A stretch of DNA of 64,000 bases from JBCBRD01 sp039819785 (lineage in GTDB: Bacteria; Pseudomonadota; Alphaproteobacteria; Rhizobiales; Hyphomicrobiaceae). Under the pieces are notes generated by a model. It was not told the DNA's origin, ran no database searches, and saw only the letters and a program-made list of their open reading frames with translations. Positions 24,134 to 33,582 of this stretch are shown piece after piece. The position numbers were made by a program, and so were the translations under genes. The DNA is taken from the NCBI GenBank assembly GCA_039819785.1, contig JBCBRH010000020.1:1-64000 (forward strand). The letters are read 5' to 3'. Each line of letters begins with the position of its first letter. Positions within the stretch are counted from its first letter, which is position 1.

Positions 24134-24790
24134 ATGACCAAGCCTAATCTCAATTCTTCCGTGACGCTTGCAATCGCTGGCCTCATGGCAGCCGTTGCGA
24201 CGCCCGTATCCGCCCACCACCCGACGGGAGGTGCGATGCCAACGACCCTTTGGCACGGTTTGTTATCCGGCCTGGGACACCCTGTGATCGGGCTTGACCA
24301 CTTGGCGTTTTTGATTGGGGTTGGACTGTTCGCGGCTATTGCCGGGCTCGGGCTGGCCATGCCGGCGCTGTTCCTCGTGTTCATGGGTGCCGGGCTCTTT
24401 GTGCACGTGGCCGGGATCGGGGTTCCCGCGGTCGAACTCATGATTGCGCTATCGGTCGTTGCTGTCGGGCTTGCCTGTGTGCTTGGCCGTACGGGTGCTA
24501 GCGGTTGGGTTCTGGGCGGTCTGTTTGGGCTGGCTGGATCGCTTCATGGCTATGCTTTCGCCGAAGCGATTATCGGTGCTGAAATCGGTGTGATCTCGGC
24601 CTATGTCGCAGGTCTGGTCATTGTGCAGTTTGCGATTGCCGCTGCGGCATACGGCCTGACGCGGATGGTGATGGCGCACGATGCGGGCGTTTCGACTGGT
24701 GCCGCGAGTGTGTCAGGCTTTGCCCCCCGATTGGCGGGTGTCGCCGTGTTCGCGGCGGGTGCTTCGTTCGTTTTGAGCGCTATGGCCTGA
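24134..24790 (+). CDS. hupE: HupE/UreJ-family protein, probable cobalt transporter
   Basis: ATG 24134 has GGAG 8-9 bases upstream; the longer frame from 24065 lacks one. The product has 218 residues. A signal peptide is seen (VTLAIAGLMAAVATPVSA, cleavage before HHPTGG). The mature protein opens with the HupE signature WHGLLSGLGHPVIGLDHLAFLIGVG and has about six membrane segments, with a second conserved block GLAGSLHGYAFAEAIIGAE. HupE/UreJ proteins are nickel or cobalt permeases. Position directly behind a B12 riboswitch and before cobW/cobN points to cobalt. It is likely the first gene of the plus-strand cob operon. Confidence 0.88.
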   Translation: MTKPNLNSSVTLAIAGLMAAVATPVSAHHPTGGAMPTTLWHGLLSGLGHPVIGLDHLAFLIGVGLFAAIAGLGLAMPALFLVFMGAGLFVHVAGIGVPAVELMIALSVVAVGLACVLGRTGASGWVLGGLFGLAGSLHGYAFAEAIIGAEIGVISAYVAGLVIVQFAIAAAAYGLTRMVMAHDAGVSTGAASVSGFAPRLAGVAVFAAGASFVLSAMA

Positions 24791-24814
24791 CCGTCTGACC
24801 ACGTGTCCCCTTGG

Positions 24815-24845
24815 CGGGCGTGTGGAACGACCGTTCCCGCGCCCG
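24815..24845 (+). promoter_or_regulatory. Intergenic hairpin between hupE and the DUF1636 gene
   Basis: CGGGCG-TGT-GGAAC, loop GACC, GTTCC-CG-CGCCCG forms an 11-bp two-part stem. There is no T-run. It could be an mRNA-stabilising or partial-termination element that sets transporter levels apart from enzyme levels. Confidence 0.45.
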
Positions 24846-24879
24846 ATCAATCTGAACAACCCAAATGTATCAGGAGCCG

Positions 24880-25329
24880 ATGACCTTGGCCGCTCAGAAA
24901 ACGACCGACAAGACGACGGTATTTGTCTGTACCACTTGCCGCCCACCCGGTGACGACACGGGCGTGCGGCCTGGGGTCGACCTTCTGGCCCGGCTTGAAG
25001 CAGCCGTGGCTGAACGCGGTGCGGACGAGGCGATTGAAATCGCTGGTGTTGAGTGCCTGTCGGTGTGCAAACGTCCAGCCACAATTGCTGTTTCGGGCTC
25101 CGACAAGTGGACTTTTCTGTTCGGCGACATTGCGGAGGACACGGATATCTTGGAGTTGGTGGCGGGATTGCAGATCTACGGCGCGACCGATAACGGCATT
25201 GTGCCCTGGAAGGCGCGTCCCGCAGTTATGAAAAAAGTGGTGGGGCGTGTTCCACCGTTTCCGGGGGCCCGTTCCGCGCCCGATGCCAGCGTTTTGAAGC
25301 CGGCACTTGAAACAGAAACGGAGGGCTGA
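24880..25329 (+). CDS. DUF1636 family (metal-binding, cobalamin-associated) protein
   Basis: ATG 24880 (MTLAAQKTT) has CAGGAG just upstream and is preferred to ATG 24865. The product has 149 residues. It carries the ferredoxin-like cysteine pattern of DUF1636: VFVCTTCRPPGDDTG near the start, then GVECLSVCKRPATIAVSG, and WTFLFGDI, with a conserved VPWKARPAVMKKVVGRVPP near the end. The family is repeatedly found between hupE/cobW and cobN and is thought to bind metal; its exact role is unknown. It lies 3 bases before cobW. Confidence 0.85.
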   Translation: MTLAAQKTTDKTTVFVCTTCRPPGDDTGVRPGVDLLARLEAAVAERGADEAIEIAGVECLSVCKRPATIAVSGSDKWTFLFGDIAEDTDILELVAGLQIYGATDNGIVPWKARPAVMKKVVGRVPPFPGARSAPDASVLKPALETETEG

Positions 25330-25332
25330 GCG

Positions 25333-26382
25333 ATGTCTGCAACTCCTGGTGCTTCATTGGCCAAGGTGCCCTGTTCGATCGTCACCGGCTTTTTGGGGGC
25401 TGGCAAAACGACATTGATCCGGCATCTGCTTGAGAACGCGAATGGGCGGCGGCTGGCGGTCATCGTCAACGAGTTCGGCGATGTTGGGATTGACGGAGAG
25501 ATCCTCAAAGGCTGCGGCATCGAGAGCTGCACCGAAGACGCCATTGTGGAATTGGCGAACGGTTGCTTGTGCTGCACAGTTGCCGACGATTTCGTTCCTG
25601 CGCTCAATGGGATTCTGAATGTCGAGAATCCGCCTGAGCACATCATCATCGAAACATCCGGGTTGGCGCTACCCAAGCCGCTGGTTCAAGCCTTTAACTG
25701 GCCCGAGATCGCCTCAAAGGTGACGGTTGACGGCGTGATTACCGTAGTGGATGGAGCCGCGGTGGCCGCTGGCCGGTTTGCTGACGACCTTGATGCCTTG
25801 GCGAAACAAAAGGCTGAGGATGAAACGCTTGATCACGATAATCCGCTGGAAGAGGTCTACGAGGATCAGCTGCTGTGTGCCGATCTTGTGATCCTGCATA
25901 AGGCGGATCTTTTGCCGGACGCTGATCGGGCGCGCGTGGCGGACGAGATTTCGAAAACCATTCCAAGAACCGTCAAGGTTGTCGAGGCGCAGCACGGCCA
26001 GGTGCCACAGCACGTGTTGCTGGGACTTGAGGCTGCCAGCGAATCCGACATCGCCGGGCGCCACGCTCATCACCATCATCACGATGACCATGACCACGAT
26101 GATTTCGACACGTTCGTTTTGGATATGGCGCAGATTTTAGAACCTGCCGACCTTGTTGCACGCATCGAAATGGCGGCTAGTGCACACGACATTTTGCGCA
26201 TCAAAGGGTTTGTCGATGTTGCTGGAAAACCGATGCGCATGATCGTCCAAGGCGTGGGATCGCGGATCGCGACGCAATTCGACCGCCCGTGGGCAACCAA
26301 TGAAAACCGACAAGGGCGGCTCGTGGTGATCGGACAGCATGGGCTGGACATCGATGCCGTGCGTGCTGCGCTTGCCGGCTGA
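25333..26382 (+). CDS. cobW: CobW, GTP-dependent cobalt chaperone
   Basis: The product has 349 residues. It is a G3E-family P-loop GTPase that is proposed to deliver Co(II) to the CobNST chelatase. Visible: Walker A GFLGAGKTTLI (about 19-29), the metal-binding CxCC in NGCLCCTV (about 79-84), ETSGLALPKP, and the GTP base motif HKADLL. A His/Asp-rich loop (HAHHHHHDDHDHDD, about 242-255) joins the two domains, and the C-terminal CobW_C domain ends the protein. The location between DUF1636 and cobN is standard. Confidence 0.94.
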   Translation: MSATPGASLAKVPCSIVTGFLGAGKTTLIRHLLENANGRRLAVIVNEFGDVGIDGEILKGCGIESCTEDAIVELANGCLCCTVADDFVPALNGILNVENPPEHIIIETSGLALPKPLVQAFNWPEIASKVTVDGVITVVDGAAVAAGRFADDLDALAKQKAEDETLDHDNPLEEVYEDQLLCADLVILHKADLLPDADRARVADEISKTIPRTVKVVEAQHGQVPQHVLLGLEAASESDIAGRHAHHHHHDDHDHDDFDTFVLDMAQILEPADLVARIEMAASAHDILRIKGFVDVAGKPMRMIVQGVGSRIATQFDRPWATNENRQGRLVVIGQHGLDIDAVRAALAG

Positions 26383-26485
26383 AGACTGTCGGCTGGGCGA
26401 CCGAAGGACTGCCTGGACTGGAAGATGGTCTCATTGGCCGGGCCCATAAATTGGCCAGAACGAGACTTGAACAGAAAGACTGTGC

Positions 26486-29400
26486 ATGCATCTGCTCGCG
26501 TCAGAGGTGACTACGCTGGACGAGGTCGAAACGGCCATCGACCTTGAGCAGTCGCCTGCCGATGTGGTCGTGCTGTCGTTTGCCGACAGCGACTTGGCGG
26601 CGTTCGCATCGGCGTGGGCCAGTAAGGCGGATGATCTGTCGTCGTTGCGGCTGGCGAGCCTGAAACTGCTCCGGCATCCCATGTCCGTCGACATGTACAT
26701 CGAGCGGGTGATCAACAAGGCGAAGGCCGTCGTTGTGCGGTGCCTGGGCGGTGTCGAGTATTGGCCCTATGGGTTGGCGCAGATTGCTCAGGCCGCCAAG
26801 GCGCGCGGTATTCTGTTTGCCGCTTTGCCGGGGGACTATCGTGATGATCCGCGCCTCGTCGAGATGTCGACGATGTCTGCGGATGACCTGACCAAGCTTG
26901 ATGGGTTAATGCGGGCTGGCGGGCAGGCAAATGCGACGCGGGCGTTGCGGTTTATTGACAAACTATTGGGTCGCGGTGGCGCGTATGAGGCCCCTGAACT
27001 CATTCCATCCGTCGTGTGCTTGCGAGCCGATGGCGAGACGGCCAACCTCTCGGGGTGTGAGACCTGTGATTGCGTCGGGCAACAGCCTGTGGCGCTCGTC
27101 CTGTTTTATCGCGCGGCTTTGCTGGCGGCAGATACGGCGCCCGTTACAGCGTTGATGGCAAAGTTGCGGGAGGCGGGGTTGTCGCCGATCGCCGTGGCTG
27201 TCTCCAGTCTCAAAGACCCAACGATCGCAGAAGCCCTGACGCGGCTCATCCGGCAACGCAAGCCCGCAGTTATTTTGAATACGACAGCGTTTTCCGGTTT
27301 GCGTGATGATAATACTACGGTCCTCGACGCGGCTGATACCCCGGTGTTGCAGGTTATCCTATCCGGCCAATCCCACGAGGGGTGGGTCGCCTCGGCACGT
27401 GGACTTTCTGCAACCGACATGGCGATGAATGTGGTGCTGCCTGAGCTTGACGGGCGGCTTATGACGCGAGCTGTGTCGTTCAAGGCGGTGGAAGAGGCTG
27501 ATCAGCGACTTGAGTTCGGGTCGGCGCGGCATCAGGCCGATGTGGGGCGTATTGAATTCGTGGCGCAGCAGGCGGCGGCGTGGGCGCGGCTGAAGACGAC
27601 ACCTCAGCCTCGAAAGAAGCTCGCTATCATTCTGTCGGATTATCCCGCTCGCGGTGGGCGCGCCGGTTATGCCGTCGGGCTGGATACGCCGCGCAGCGTG
27701 GAAGGTATATGCAGACGGCTCGCAGCGGACGGCTACGATCTGGGGCAGAACTCAGTCGATGCCGAAGACGTTAACGCGCTTATTCGCGGCGAAACGGCAA
27801 TTGAGCTGCGGGTCCCTGTTGCGGCCTACCAAGCGCACCTGAAGACGCTGCCGCCCGAAGTTTGCAATTCGTTGCGCGATGCGTGGGGTGAAGCCGCTGA
27901 CGATTGCGCGGTCAGGGAAGACGCGTTTGTCTTCAGAGTTATCCGGACGGGAAACGTGTTGGTGGCGCTGCAACCGGATCGCGGACTGGCCGCTGATCAC
28001 AAGGCCACCTATCACGACATGACGGTGCCGCCACGGCATGCGTATGTTGCCTTTTACTGGTGGCTCCGGACGCATGAACGGACGGATGCGATTGTCCATA
28101 TGGGCACGCACGGAACGCTGGAATGGCTGCCCGGCAAAGCGATCGCCTTGTCAGAAACGTGCTGGCCTGAAGTTGTCCTTGGTCCGCTGCCGGTGATCTA
28201 TCCGTTCATTGTCAACAATCCCGGTGAGGCTGTACAGGCCAAGCGCCGGCTGGGAGCGATTGCGCTGGGGCACCTGACGCCGCCGCTTTCTGCAGCCGGG
28301 CTGACGCCGGACATGGCGGAGCTGGAAGCGCTCATTGAAGAGTATGCCGAGGCTGAAGGCATGGACCCGCGCCGGGTGATGCATATTGAGCAGGCCATTG
28401 TCGACAGAATGTGGAGCGCGGGACTGGCTGAAGACTGCGGGTTGTCGCGTGATATTTCAGCACGCGAAGCCATCGAACAACTGGACGCCCAGCTTTGTGA
28501 CCTGAAGGAATTGTCGATCCGCGACCGGTTGCATGTGTTTGGTGTTTCGCCGGACCAGGATGCGGAAGACCGTTTGGTTGAGACGATTTGCAAGGCTGAA
28601 CCGGCGTTTCAATCAGGCGATGCGCGCGAACAATTGAGATCGGGTCTGGAGGCGTGCGGACCCTACGAATTGGACCGGCTTGTAGGGGCCTTGTCCGGGC
28701 AGCGTGTGCCGCCTGGACCGGCAGGAGCACCAAGCCGGGGGCGGGCTGATGTGTTGCCCACGGGGCGCAATATTACGTCTGTTGATCCCCGGGCGATGCC
28801 AACGCGCGTCTCATCGGCCATTGGTGTACGTGCGGCTGAAGAGGTCATCCGCCGGTATCTGCAGGACCAGGGGGAGTATCCGCGCGCTTTGATGGTGGAT
28901 CTTTGGGCGTCGGCTGCGTTGCGGACAGGTGGAGATGATCTCGCCCAGGCACTTTGGTATCTGGGCGTGCGGCCGGTTTGGGATAGCGCGTCCAGCCGCG
29001 TCACTGGTGTTGAGATGATCCCATTGGCGCAACTGGCGCGACCGCGAATTGACGTGACGCTTCGGGTATCAGGTCTGTTTCGCGATATTTTCGAAGGCCA
29101 GATTGCGCTGTTTGATCTAGCTGTGCGGCAGGTTGCGGCCCGCGATGAGGCTGACGACGACAATCCACTGGCGGCGGTTCTTCGCAGTGGTGGTGATCTC
29201 TGGCGGATCTTTGGCAGCTCGCCTGGAACCTATGGGGCCGGGGCGGGCAACGCCGCGCTCGATACGGACTGGACCGACCGCGATGCATTGGGACAGGCTT
29301 ATCTGGCGAATGCCACGCACGCGTTTTCCGCCGATGGCGATCACGCGTCGGCAGGGACTCAATTCGAAGATCGTGTGCGGGCCAGCGACGCGCTTGTCCA

Positions 29401-29917
29401 TGCGCAAGATGATCGCGAATGCGACATGCTGGATGGTGATGGTTTTGCCGACTTTATTGGTGGTTTTGCGGCCGCGGCATCGGCGCTTGGCGTGTCGCCC
29501 GAGCTTTATCAGATTGACACCAGCACAACCGATGCACCGGTTGCGCGGAAGGTGTCAGAAGAGATCGCGCGGCTGGTTCGCGCCAGGCTGGTGAACCCGC
29601 GTTGGATCGAGGGTATGCTTGGGCATGGGGCTCGCGGGGTGGCTGAGATTGCCCAGGCTGTGGACGCGCTCTATGCGTTTCAGGCGACCGCTGAATGTGT
29701 GCCCGGGCATTTGCTGGACATAGCACATGCAGCGCTGCTGGCAGATGCGGATGTACGCGACCGGATGATGTCTTCTAACCCGGCTGCTGTCCAATGCATG
29801 GCAGAACGCTTTCACGATTTAATGCAGCGCGGCCTTTGGGTGTCCCGCCGCAATTCCGTCGGCGTCGAACTTGAGGCTGTCCTGGGACGCCGCGCTGGCG
29901 TGGAGGCTGCCGAATGA
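26486..29917 (+). CDS. cobN: Cobaltochelatase subunit CobN
   Basis: The product has 1143 residues, slightly short for CobN (about 1200-1275). It is the corrin-binding subunit that, with CobS and CobT, inserts cobalt into hydrogenobyrinic acid a,c-diamide with ATP hydrolysis. Signatures: MHLLASEVTTLDEVETAIDL, VRCLGGVEYWPYGL, IVHMGTHGTLEWLPGKAIAL, YPFIVNNPGEAVQAKRRLGA and LPTGRNITSVDPRAMPT. It is homologous to BchH (9850) but differs throughout and sits in the cob operon. cobS and cobT are not in this window. It overlaps cobG by 4 bases. Confidence 0.94.
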   Translation: MHLLASEVTTLDEVETAIDLEQSPADVVVLSFADSDLAAFASAWASKADDLSSLRLASLKLLRHPMSVDMYIERVINKAKAVVVRCLGGVEYWPYGLAQIAQAAKARGILFAALPGDYRDDPRLVEMSTMSADDLTKLDGLMRAGGQANATRALRFIDKLLGRGGAYEAPELIPSVVCLRADGETANLSGCETCDCVGQQPVALVLFYRAALLAADTAPVTALMAKLREAGLSPIAVAVSSLKDPTIAEALTRLIRQRKPAVILNTTAFSGLRDDNTTVLDAADTPVLQVILSGQSHEGWVASARGLSATDMAMNVVLPELDGRLMTRAVSFKAVEEADQRLEFGSARHQADVGRIEFVAQQAAAWARLKTTPQPRKKLAIILSDYPARGGRAGYAVGLDTPRSVEGICRRLAADGYDLGQNSVDAEDVNALIRGETAIELRVPVAAYQAHLKTLPPEVCNSLRDAWGEAADDCAVREDAFVFRVIRTGNVLVALQPDRGLAADHKATYHDMTVPPRHAYVAFYWWLRTHERTDAIVHMGTHGTLEWLPGKAIALSETCWPEVVLGPLPVIYPFIVNNPGEAVQAKRRLGAIALGHLTPPLSAAGLTPDMAELEALIEEYAEAEGMDPRRVMHIEQAIVDRMWSAGLAEDCGLSRDISAREAIEQLDAQLCDLKELSIRDRLHVFGVSPDQDAEDRLVETICKAEPAFQSGDAREQLRSGLEACGPYELDRLVGALSGQRVPPGPAGAPSRGRADVLPTGRNITSVDPRAMPTRVSSAIGVRAAEEVIRRYLQDQGEYPRALMVDLWASAALRTGGDDLAQALWYLGVRPVWDSASSRVTGVEMIPLAQLARPRIDVTLRVSGLFRDIFEGQIALFDLAVRQVAARDEADDDNPLAAVLRSGGDLWRIFGSSPGTYGAGAGNAALDTDWTDRDALGQAYLANATHAFSADGDHASAGTQFEDRVRASDALVHAQDDRECDMLDGDGFADFIGGFAAAASALGVSPELYQIDTSTTDAPVARKVSEEIARLVRARLVNPRWIEGMLGHGARGVAEIAQAVDALYAFQATAECVPGHLLDIAHAALLADADVRDRMMSSNPAAVQCMAERFHDLMQRGLWVSRRNSVGVELEAVLGRRAGVEAAE

Positions 29918-31335
29918 CCCACGCTGTTCAGACCGCGCCCGGGGGGGCTTTACGAAACAAGCCGAATGACGCTTTCAACGTTCGGGGGTGGTGCCCGGGT
30001 GCGTTGCGCCCGATGGAAAGCGGGGATGGGCTGATCGTGCGTGTCCGCCCACCGATTGGCGGGATGTCGATTGATGCGTTTGCCGCGATTGGGGCGTTGG
30101 CGGAAACCCATGGCAATGGTCACATTGATCTCACCCGTCGGGCAAACCTGCAACTGCGAGGGTTGACGACTGACCGGTTGCCTGACGTGTGGCAGCGCCT
30201 ATCTGAATTGGACCTGCTGGACGGTTCTGCGGATGCCGAGGCTGTCCGCAATATCATCGTTTCGCCGCTGGCCGGGCTGGAGGCGATGGCTGCTTTGAAC
30301 GGCATGGCCGTTGCCGAGGGTCTGGAACGGCAATTAGTCAGTGACTCGCGTTTATGGGCGCTGCCGGGCAAATTCGGTTTTCTCGTTGATGATGGATCCG
30401 GCCCGACTTTGACCGATGTCTCAGCCGATGTCCGCATCGTCGCCTTTGCATCCCAAGGTCCGGGTGATCATGCGGATCGTGGCGAGACCGGCTGGGCCGT
30501 GTACGGTGGGGATACCGCCTATGGGATTGCTGACGATCAGAACATTGTCGCAGCCGCGATGGCGCTTGCACGGGCATTTATCGACCACTGCATGCCAAGG
30601 GGTTGTCGTCGTTTTCGGGATGTCACAGCACATTCTGACATCGCATTAGACTTGCAACGTGCGCTCGATTTGACGGGGTTGCTGCACCAAATGACGGATG
30701 GTTGCGCCCCCGTGGTGGGGCGGCCTGACACAGCTTTAGCAGTGCGGATTGATGTTCCGTTCGGTCGCATTGAAGCGGAACAGGTGCGCGCTCTTACAGA
30801 CCATTTGGCTGATGCTGGCGATGCTGGTGTTGAGACCATCCGGGTGTCGCCATGGCGGGCGCTCTATGTCGTCTGTCAGGCGGCGATGTCGAACCGCGTT
30901 ATTGCTGCGGCACGGGCTGCCGGATTGATCACAGATGCCTCTGATCCACTGCTTCGTGTTGCGGCGTGTACGGGCAAGCCCGGTTGCCCCCAGGCGCACA
31001 TTGAGACACGCGACTTGGCAAGAAGATTGGCTGAGAGGTTGGCTCAAGGATCAATCCGGCGCGCCGCAAATCATGTTTTCGCTGGCGGTGCGGGTTTTGC
31101 ATCAGGTGCTTTTGAAGTGCCCCCACTTTCAATTCATGTTTCGGGATGCTCAAAATCCTGCGCATCGTCGGCTGCCGCTGACCTCACTGTCGTCGGTCAG
31201 CCCGACGGTTATGGGCTCAACTTCGGTTTGACGGCGTCGGATGCGACGGGCGAACCGGTTCGAGACGCCGATGATGTCATCTCAGCCATTGATATGTTGC
31301 TGGCGAAGTCCGAGCTGGAGGACATGCAGGGATGA
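29914..31335 (+). CDS. cobG: Precorrin-3B synthase
   Basis: The product has 473 residues. It is the oxygen-dependent enzyme that hydroxylates precorrin-3A at C20 and forms the gamma-lactone, preparing ring contraction; it marks the aerobic route. It is built like sulfite/nitrite reductases: two ferredoxin-like repeats (NVRGWCPGALRPM, IDLTRRANLQLRGL) and 4Fe-4S cysteines in CTGKPGCPQAH and HVSGCSKSCA. ATG overlaps the cobN stop by 4 bases, and its own end overlaps cobH. Some alphaproteobacteria use CobZ instead; here CobG is present. Confidence 0.93.
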   Translation: MTHAVQTAPGGALRNKPNDAFNVRGWCPGALRPMESGDGLIVRVRPPIGGMSIDAFAAIGALAETHGNGHIDLTRRANLQLRGLTTDRLPDVWQRLSELDLLDGSADAEAVRNIIVSPLAGLEAMAALNGMAVAEGLERQLVSDSRLWALPGKFGFLVDDGSGPTLTDVSADVRIVAFASQGPGDHADRGETGWAVYGGDTAYGIADDQNIVAAAMALARAFIDHCMPRGCRRFRDVTAHSDIALDLQRALDLTGLLHQMTDGCAPVVGRPDTALAVRIDVPFGRIEAEQVRALTDHLADAGDAGVETIRVSPWRALYVVCQAAMSNRVIAAARAAGLITDASDPLLRVAACTGKPGCPQAHIETRDLARRLAERLAQGSIRRAANHVFAGGAGFASGAFEVPPLSIHVSGCSKSCASSAAADLTVVGQPDGYGLNFGLTASDATGEPVRDADDVISAIDMLLAKSELEDMQG

Positions 31336-32066
31336 GCGCTGCCAATTCAGGTCGAGGCCAAGTCCTATTGCCGGGTGCAGCAACCGGGCGGGACACAGGA
31401 CATTTTATGACTTCCAATGGGAATACGGCTGCAACTGTTACACAGCACACCTACGTCAAGGACGGCGGTGAAATCTATGCGCGGTCATTTGCGATCATTC
31501 GCGCCGAGGCCGATCTGTCCGGCTTCAGTGGACTGGCTGAAAAAGTCGTCGTTCGCATGATCCACGCCTGCGGAATGACCGACCTTCCGCGCGACGTCGT
31601 CATGTCGCCTGGATTCGCGGATGCGGCACACAAAGCGCTTATGGCTGGGGCGCCGATCTTGTGCGATGCGCGCATGGTTGCAAACGGGATAACGCGGACA
31701 CGTCTGCCGGCGAATAATGATGTGATCTGCACGTTGCAGGACCATGGCGTCCGGGAATTGGCAGCTGAGATGGGCAATACTCGGTCAGCGGCGGCGATGG
31801 AGTTTTGGCGGCCACATCTCGATGGTGCCGTTGTAGCCATTGGAAACGCGCCGACTTCACTATTTCACCTATTGAACATGATTGATGCGGGTGCGCCTCG
31901 TCCTGCCGCGGTGATTGGCATCCCGGTTGGTTTTGTCGGCGCCGCTGAATCCAAAGCCGCGCTTGCGGCGCGAACCGACGTGCCGTTTGTCGTGGTGAAG
32001 GGCCGTCGTGGCGGGAGTGCGATGACGGTTGCTGCGGTAAATGCTGTTGCGAGAACGGTCGAATGA
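31332..32066 (+). CDS. cobH: Precorrin-8X methylmutase
   Basis: The product has 244 residues from the overlapping ATG 31332. A start at ATG 31407 (MTSNGNTAA, 219 residues) is closer to the family length, and the first ~25 residues are not conserved, so the start is open. The enzyme moves the C11 methyl to C12, giving hydrogenobyrinic acid. Motifs: GGEIYARSFAIIRAEAD, the catalytic His in VRMIHACGMTDLP, DARMVANGITRTRLP, and AIGNAPTSLFHLLNMI. It overlaps cobI by 4 bases. Confidence 0.93.
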   Translation: MSAANSGRGQVLLPGAATGRDTGHFMTSNGNTAATVTQHTYVKDGGEIYARSFAIIRAEADLSGFSGLAEKVVVRMIHACGMTDLPRDVVMSPGFADAAHKALMAGAPILCDARMVANGITRTRLPANNDVICTLQDHGVRELAAEMGNTRSAAAMEFWRPHLDGAVVAIGNAPTSLFHLLNMIDAGAPRPAAVIGIPVGFVGAAESKAALAARTDVPFVVVKGRRGGSAMTVAAVNAVARTVE

Positions 32067-32821
32067 GTGTGCTCAATGACATCGCTGGTGGGGCTATGCC
32101 GGGCACTCTTTATGGCATCGGGGTTGGACCTGGAGATCCGCGATATCTGACGCTGCGGGCGGCTGGGCTCATTTTGTCCGTCGATGTTGTAGCCTACTTT
32201 GCCAAGAGTGGCCGACCTGGCAACGCCCGGACAATCGTTGCACCGCTGATCCAGCCTGGGCGCGAAGAGAAGCGTTTTGAGTACCCGGTCACGGAAGAAA
32301 TTCCCGTGAAGGATGCGCGCTATGGTCATTCCATAACGTCATTTTACGCGGAGATGGCCGCTGACTTGGGGGCGATGCTGGCGGCTGGAAAGTCTGTCGG
32401 GTTGCTGTCGGAAGGTGATCCGTTTTTCTACGGCTCGTTCATGCATATGTGGCGGCGCTTGAAAAACGAGGCCGCCGTTGAAGTGGTACCGGGCGTGACT
32501 GGAATGTCGGGGTGCTGGACGCGCTCGCAAGCTCCCATCACGTGGGGCGATGACATTTTGACGGTGTTGCCGGGCACGCTCGATGAGGAACGTCTGACAC
32601 AGCGCATTCGGGCAACGGATGCCGCTGTTGTCATGAAGCTTGGCCGCAATCTGCAAAAGGTGAAGCGTGCTGTGACGGTTGCCGGGCGATTGGCCGATGC
32701 GATGTATGTTGAGCGCGGGACGATGGCTGATGAGAAGGTGTTGCCGCTTAGCGAATGTGAGACCGGGCGCGGGCCTTATTTCTCCATGATCATTATTCCA
32801 GGCCAAGGACGGCGCCTATGA
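32063..32821 (+). CDS. cobI: Precorrin-2 C20-methyltransferase
   Basis: The product has 252 residues. It methylates precorrin-2 at C20 with SAM. It belongs to the tetrapyrrole methylase family: GIGVGPGDPRYLTLRA near the start, the SAM loop LLSEGDPFFYGSFMHMWRRL, VVPGVTGMSGCW and AAVVMKLGRNLQKVKRAV, all specific to CobI/CbiL. It overlaps cobH and cobJ by 4 bases each, within a tightly coupled run. Confidence 0.94.
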   Translation: MSVLNDIAGGAMPGTLYGIGVGPGDPRYLTLRAAGLILSVDVVAYFAKSGRPGNARTIVAPLIQPGREEKRFEYPVTEEIPVKDARYGHSITSFYAEMAADLGAMLAAGKSVGLLSEGDPFFYGSFMHMWRRLKNEAAVEVVPGVTGMSGCWTRSQAPITWGDDILTVLPGTLDEERLTQRIRATDAAVVMKLGRNLQKVKRAVTVAGRLADAMYVERGTMADEKVLPLSECETGRGPYFSMIIIPGQGRRL

Positions 32822-33582
32822 CCGGCTCGTTGGTGATTGTCGGGCTTGGCCCTGGAGATGCGCGGTATCTGACACCGTCGGCGGCCGAAGCCTTGGCGAA
32901 TGCAAGTGATCTTGTGGGTTACGGTCCCTATCTCGACCGCTATGCTTCCAAGTCGGGACAGGTGCGGCACGCGACGGGTAATCGCGTGGAGATCGATCGT
33001 GCGCGTGCGGCCCTGGAGATGGCTGCCACCGGTAGGACTGTGGCCGTCGTTTCAGGGGGTGACCCCGGCGTATTCGCCATGGCTGCAGCGGTGTTCGAGG
33101 CGATTGAGGCCGGTGATCCTGCGTGGCGCGCGATTGATGTGCGTGTCGAGCCTGGTGTTACGGCGATGCTGGCTGCGGCTGCCCAAGTTGGTGCGCCCCT
33201 CGGTGGTGATTTCTGCACGATTTCGTTGTCGGTCAACATGAAGTCCTGGGAGACCATCGCGAAGCGTCTGACGGCGGCTGCCATGGCTGACTTTGTGATT
33301 GCGCTCTACAACCCGGCCTCCAAGGCGCGACCGGACGATTTGCAGAAGGCGTTTGATCTCTTGTTGGATGTGCGTGCGCCGGACACGATCGTGCTGCTTG
33401 TGCGCGCGGCAGGCGGGCCGGATGCACGTGTGATCGAGACGACGCTCGCGGAAGCAAACGCTGCTGATGCTGATATGCGCACGCTTGTGATCATCGGCTC
33501 ATCGGCAACGCGGCGAATCTTGCGCGATGGGGCCTCAGCCTGGATCTACACACCGCGCAGTGAGAAGGGTGTTGCGGCATGA
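32818..33582 (+). CDS. cobJ: Precorrin-3B C17-methyltransferase
   Basis: The product has 254 residues. It methylates C17 and drives ring contraction to precorrin-4. Motifs: VIVGLGPGDARYLTPSA, VGYGPYLDRYASKSGQ, VSGGDPGVFAMAAAVFEAI, VEPGVTAMLAAAAQVGAPLG and DFVIALYNPASKARPDD, all typical of CobJ/CbiH. The 3' end overlaps the convergent cobK gene by 37 bases. Confidence 0.94.
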   Translation: MTGSLVIVGLGPGDARYLTPSAAEALANASDLVGYGPYLDRYASKSGQVRHATGNRVEIDRARAALEMAATGRTVAVVSGGDPGVFAMAAAVFEAIEAGDPAWRAIDVRVEPGVTAMLAAAAQVGAPLGGDFCTISLSVNMKSWETIAKRLTAAAMADFVIALYNPASKARPDDLQKAFDLLLDVRAPDTIVLLVRAAGGPDARVIETTLAEANAADADMRTLVIIGSSATRRILRDGASAWIYTPRSEKGVAA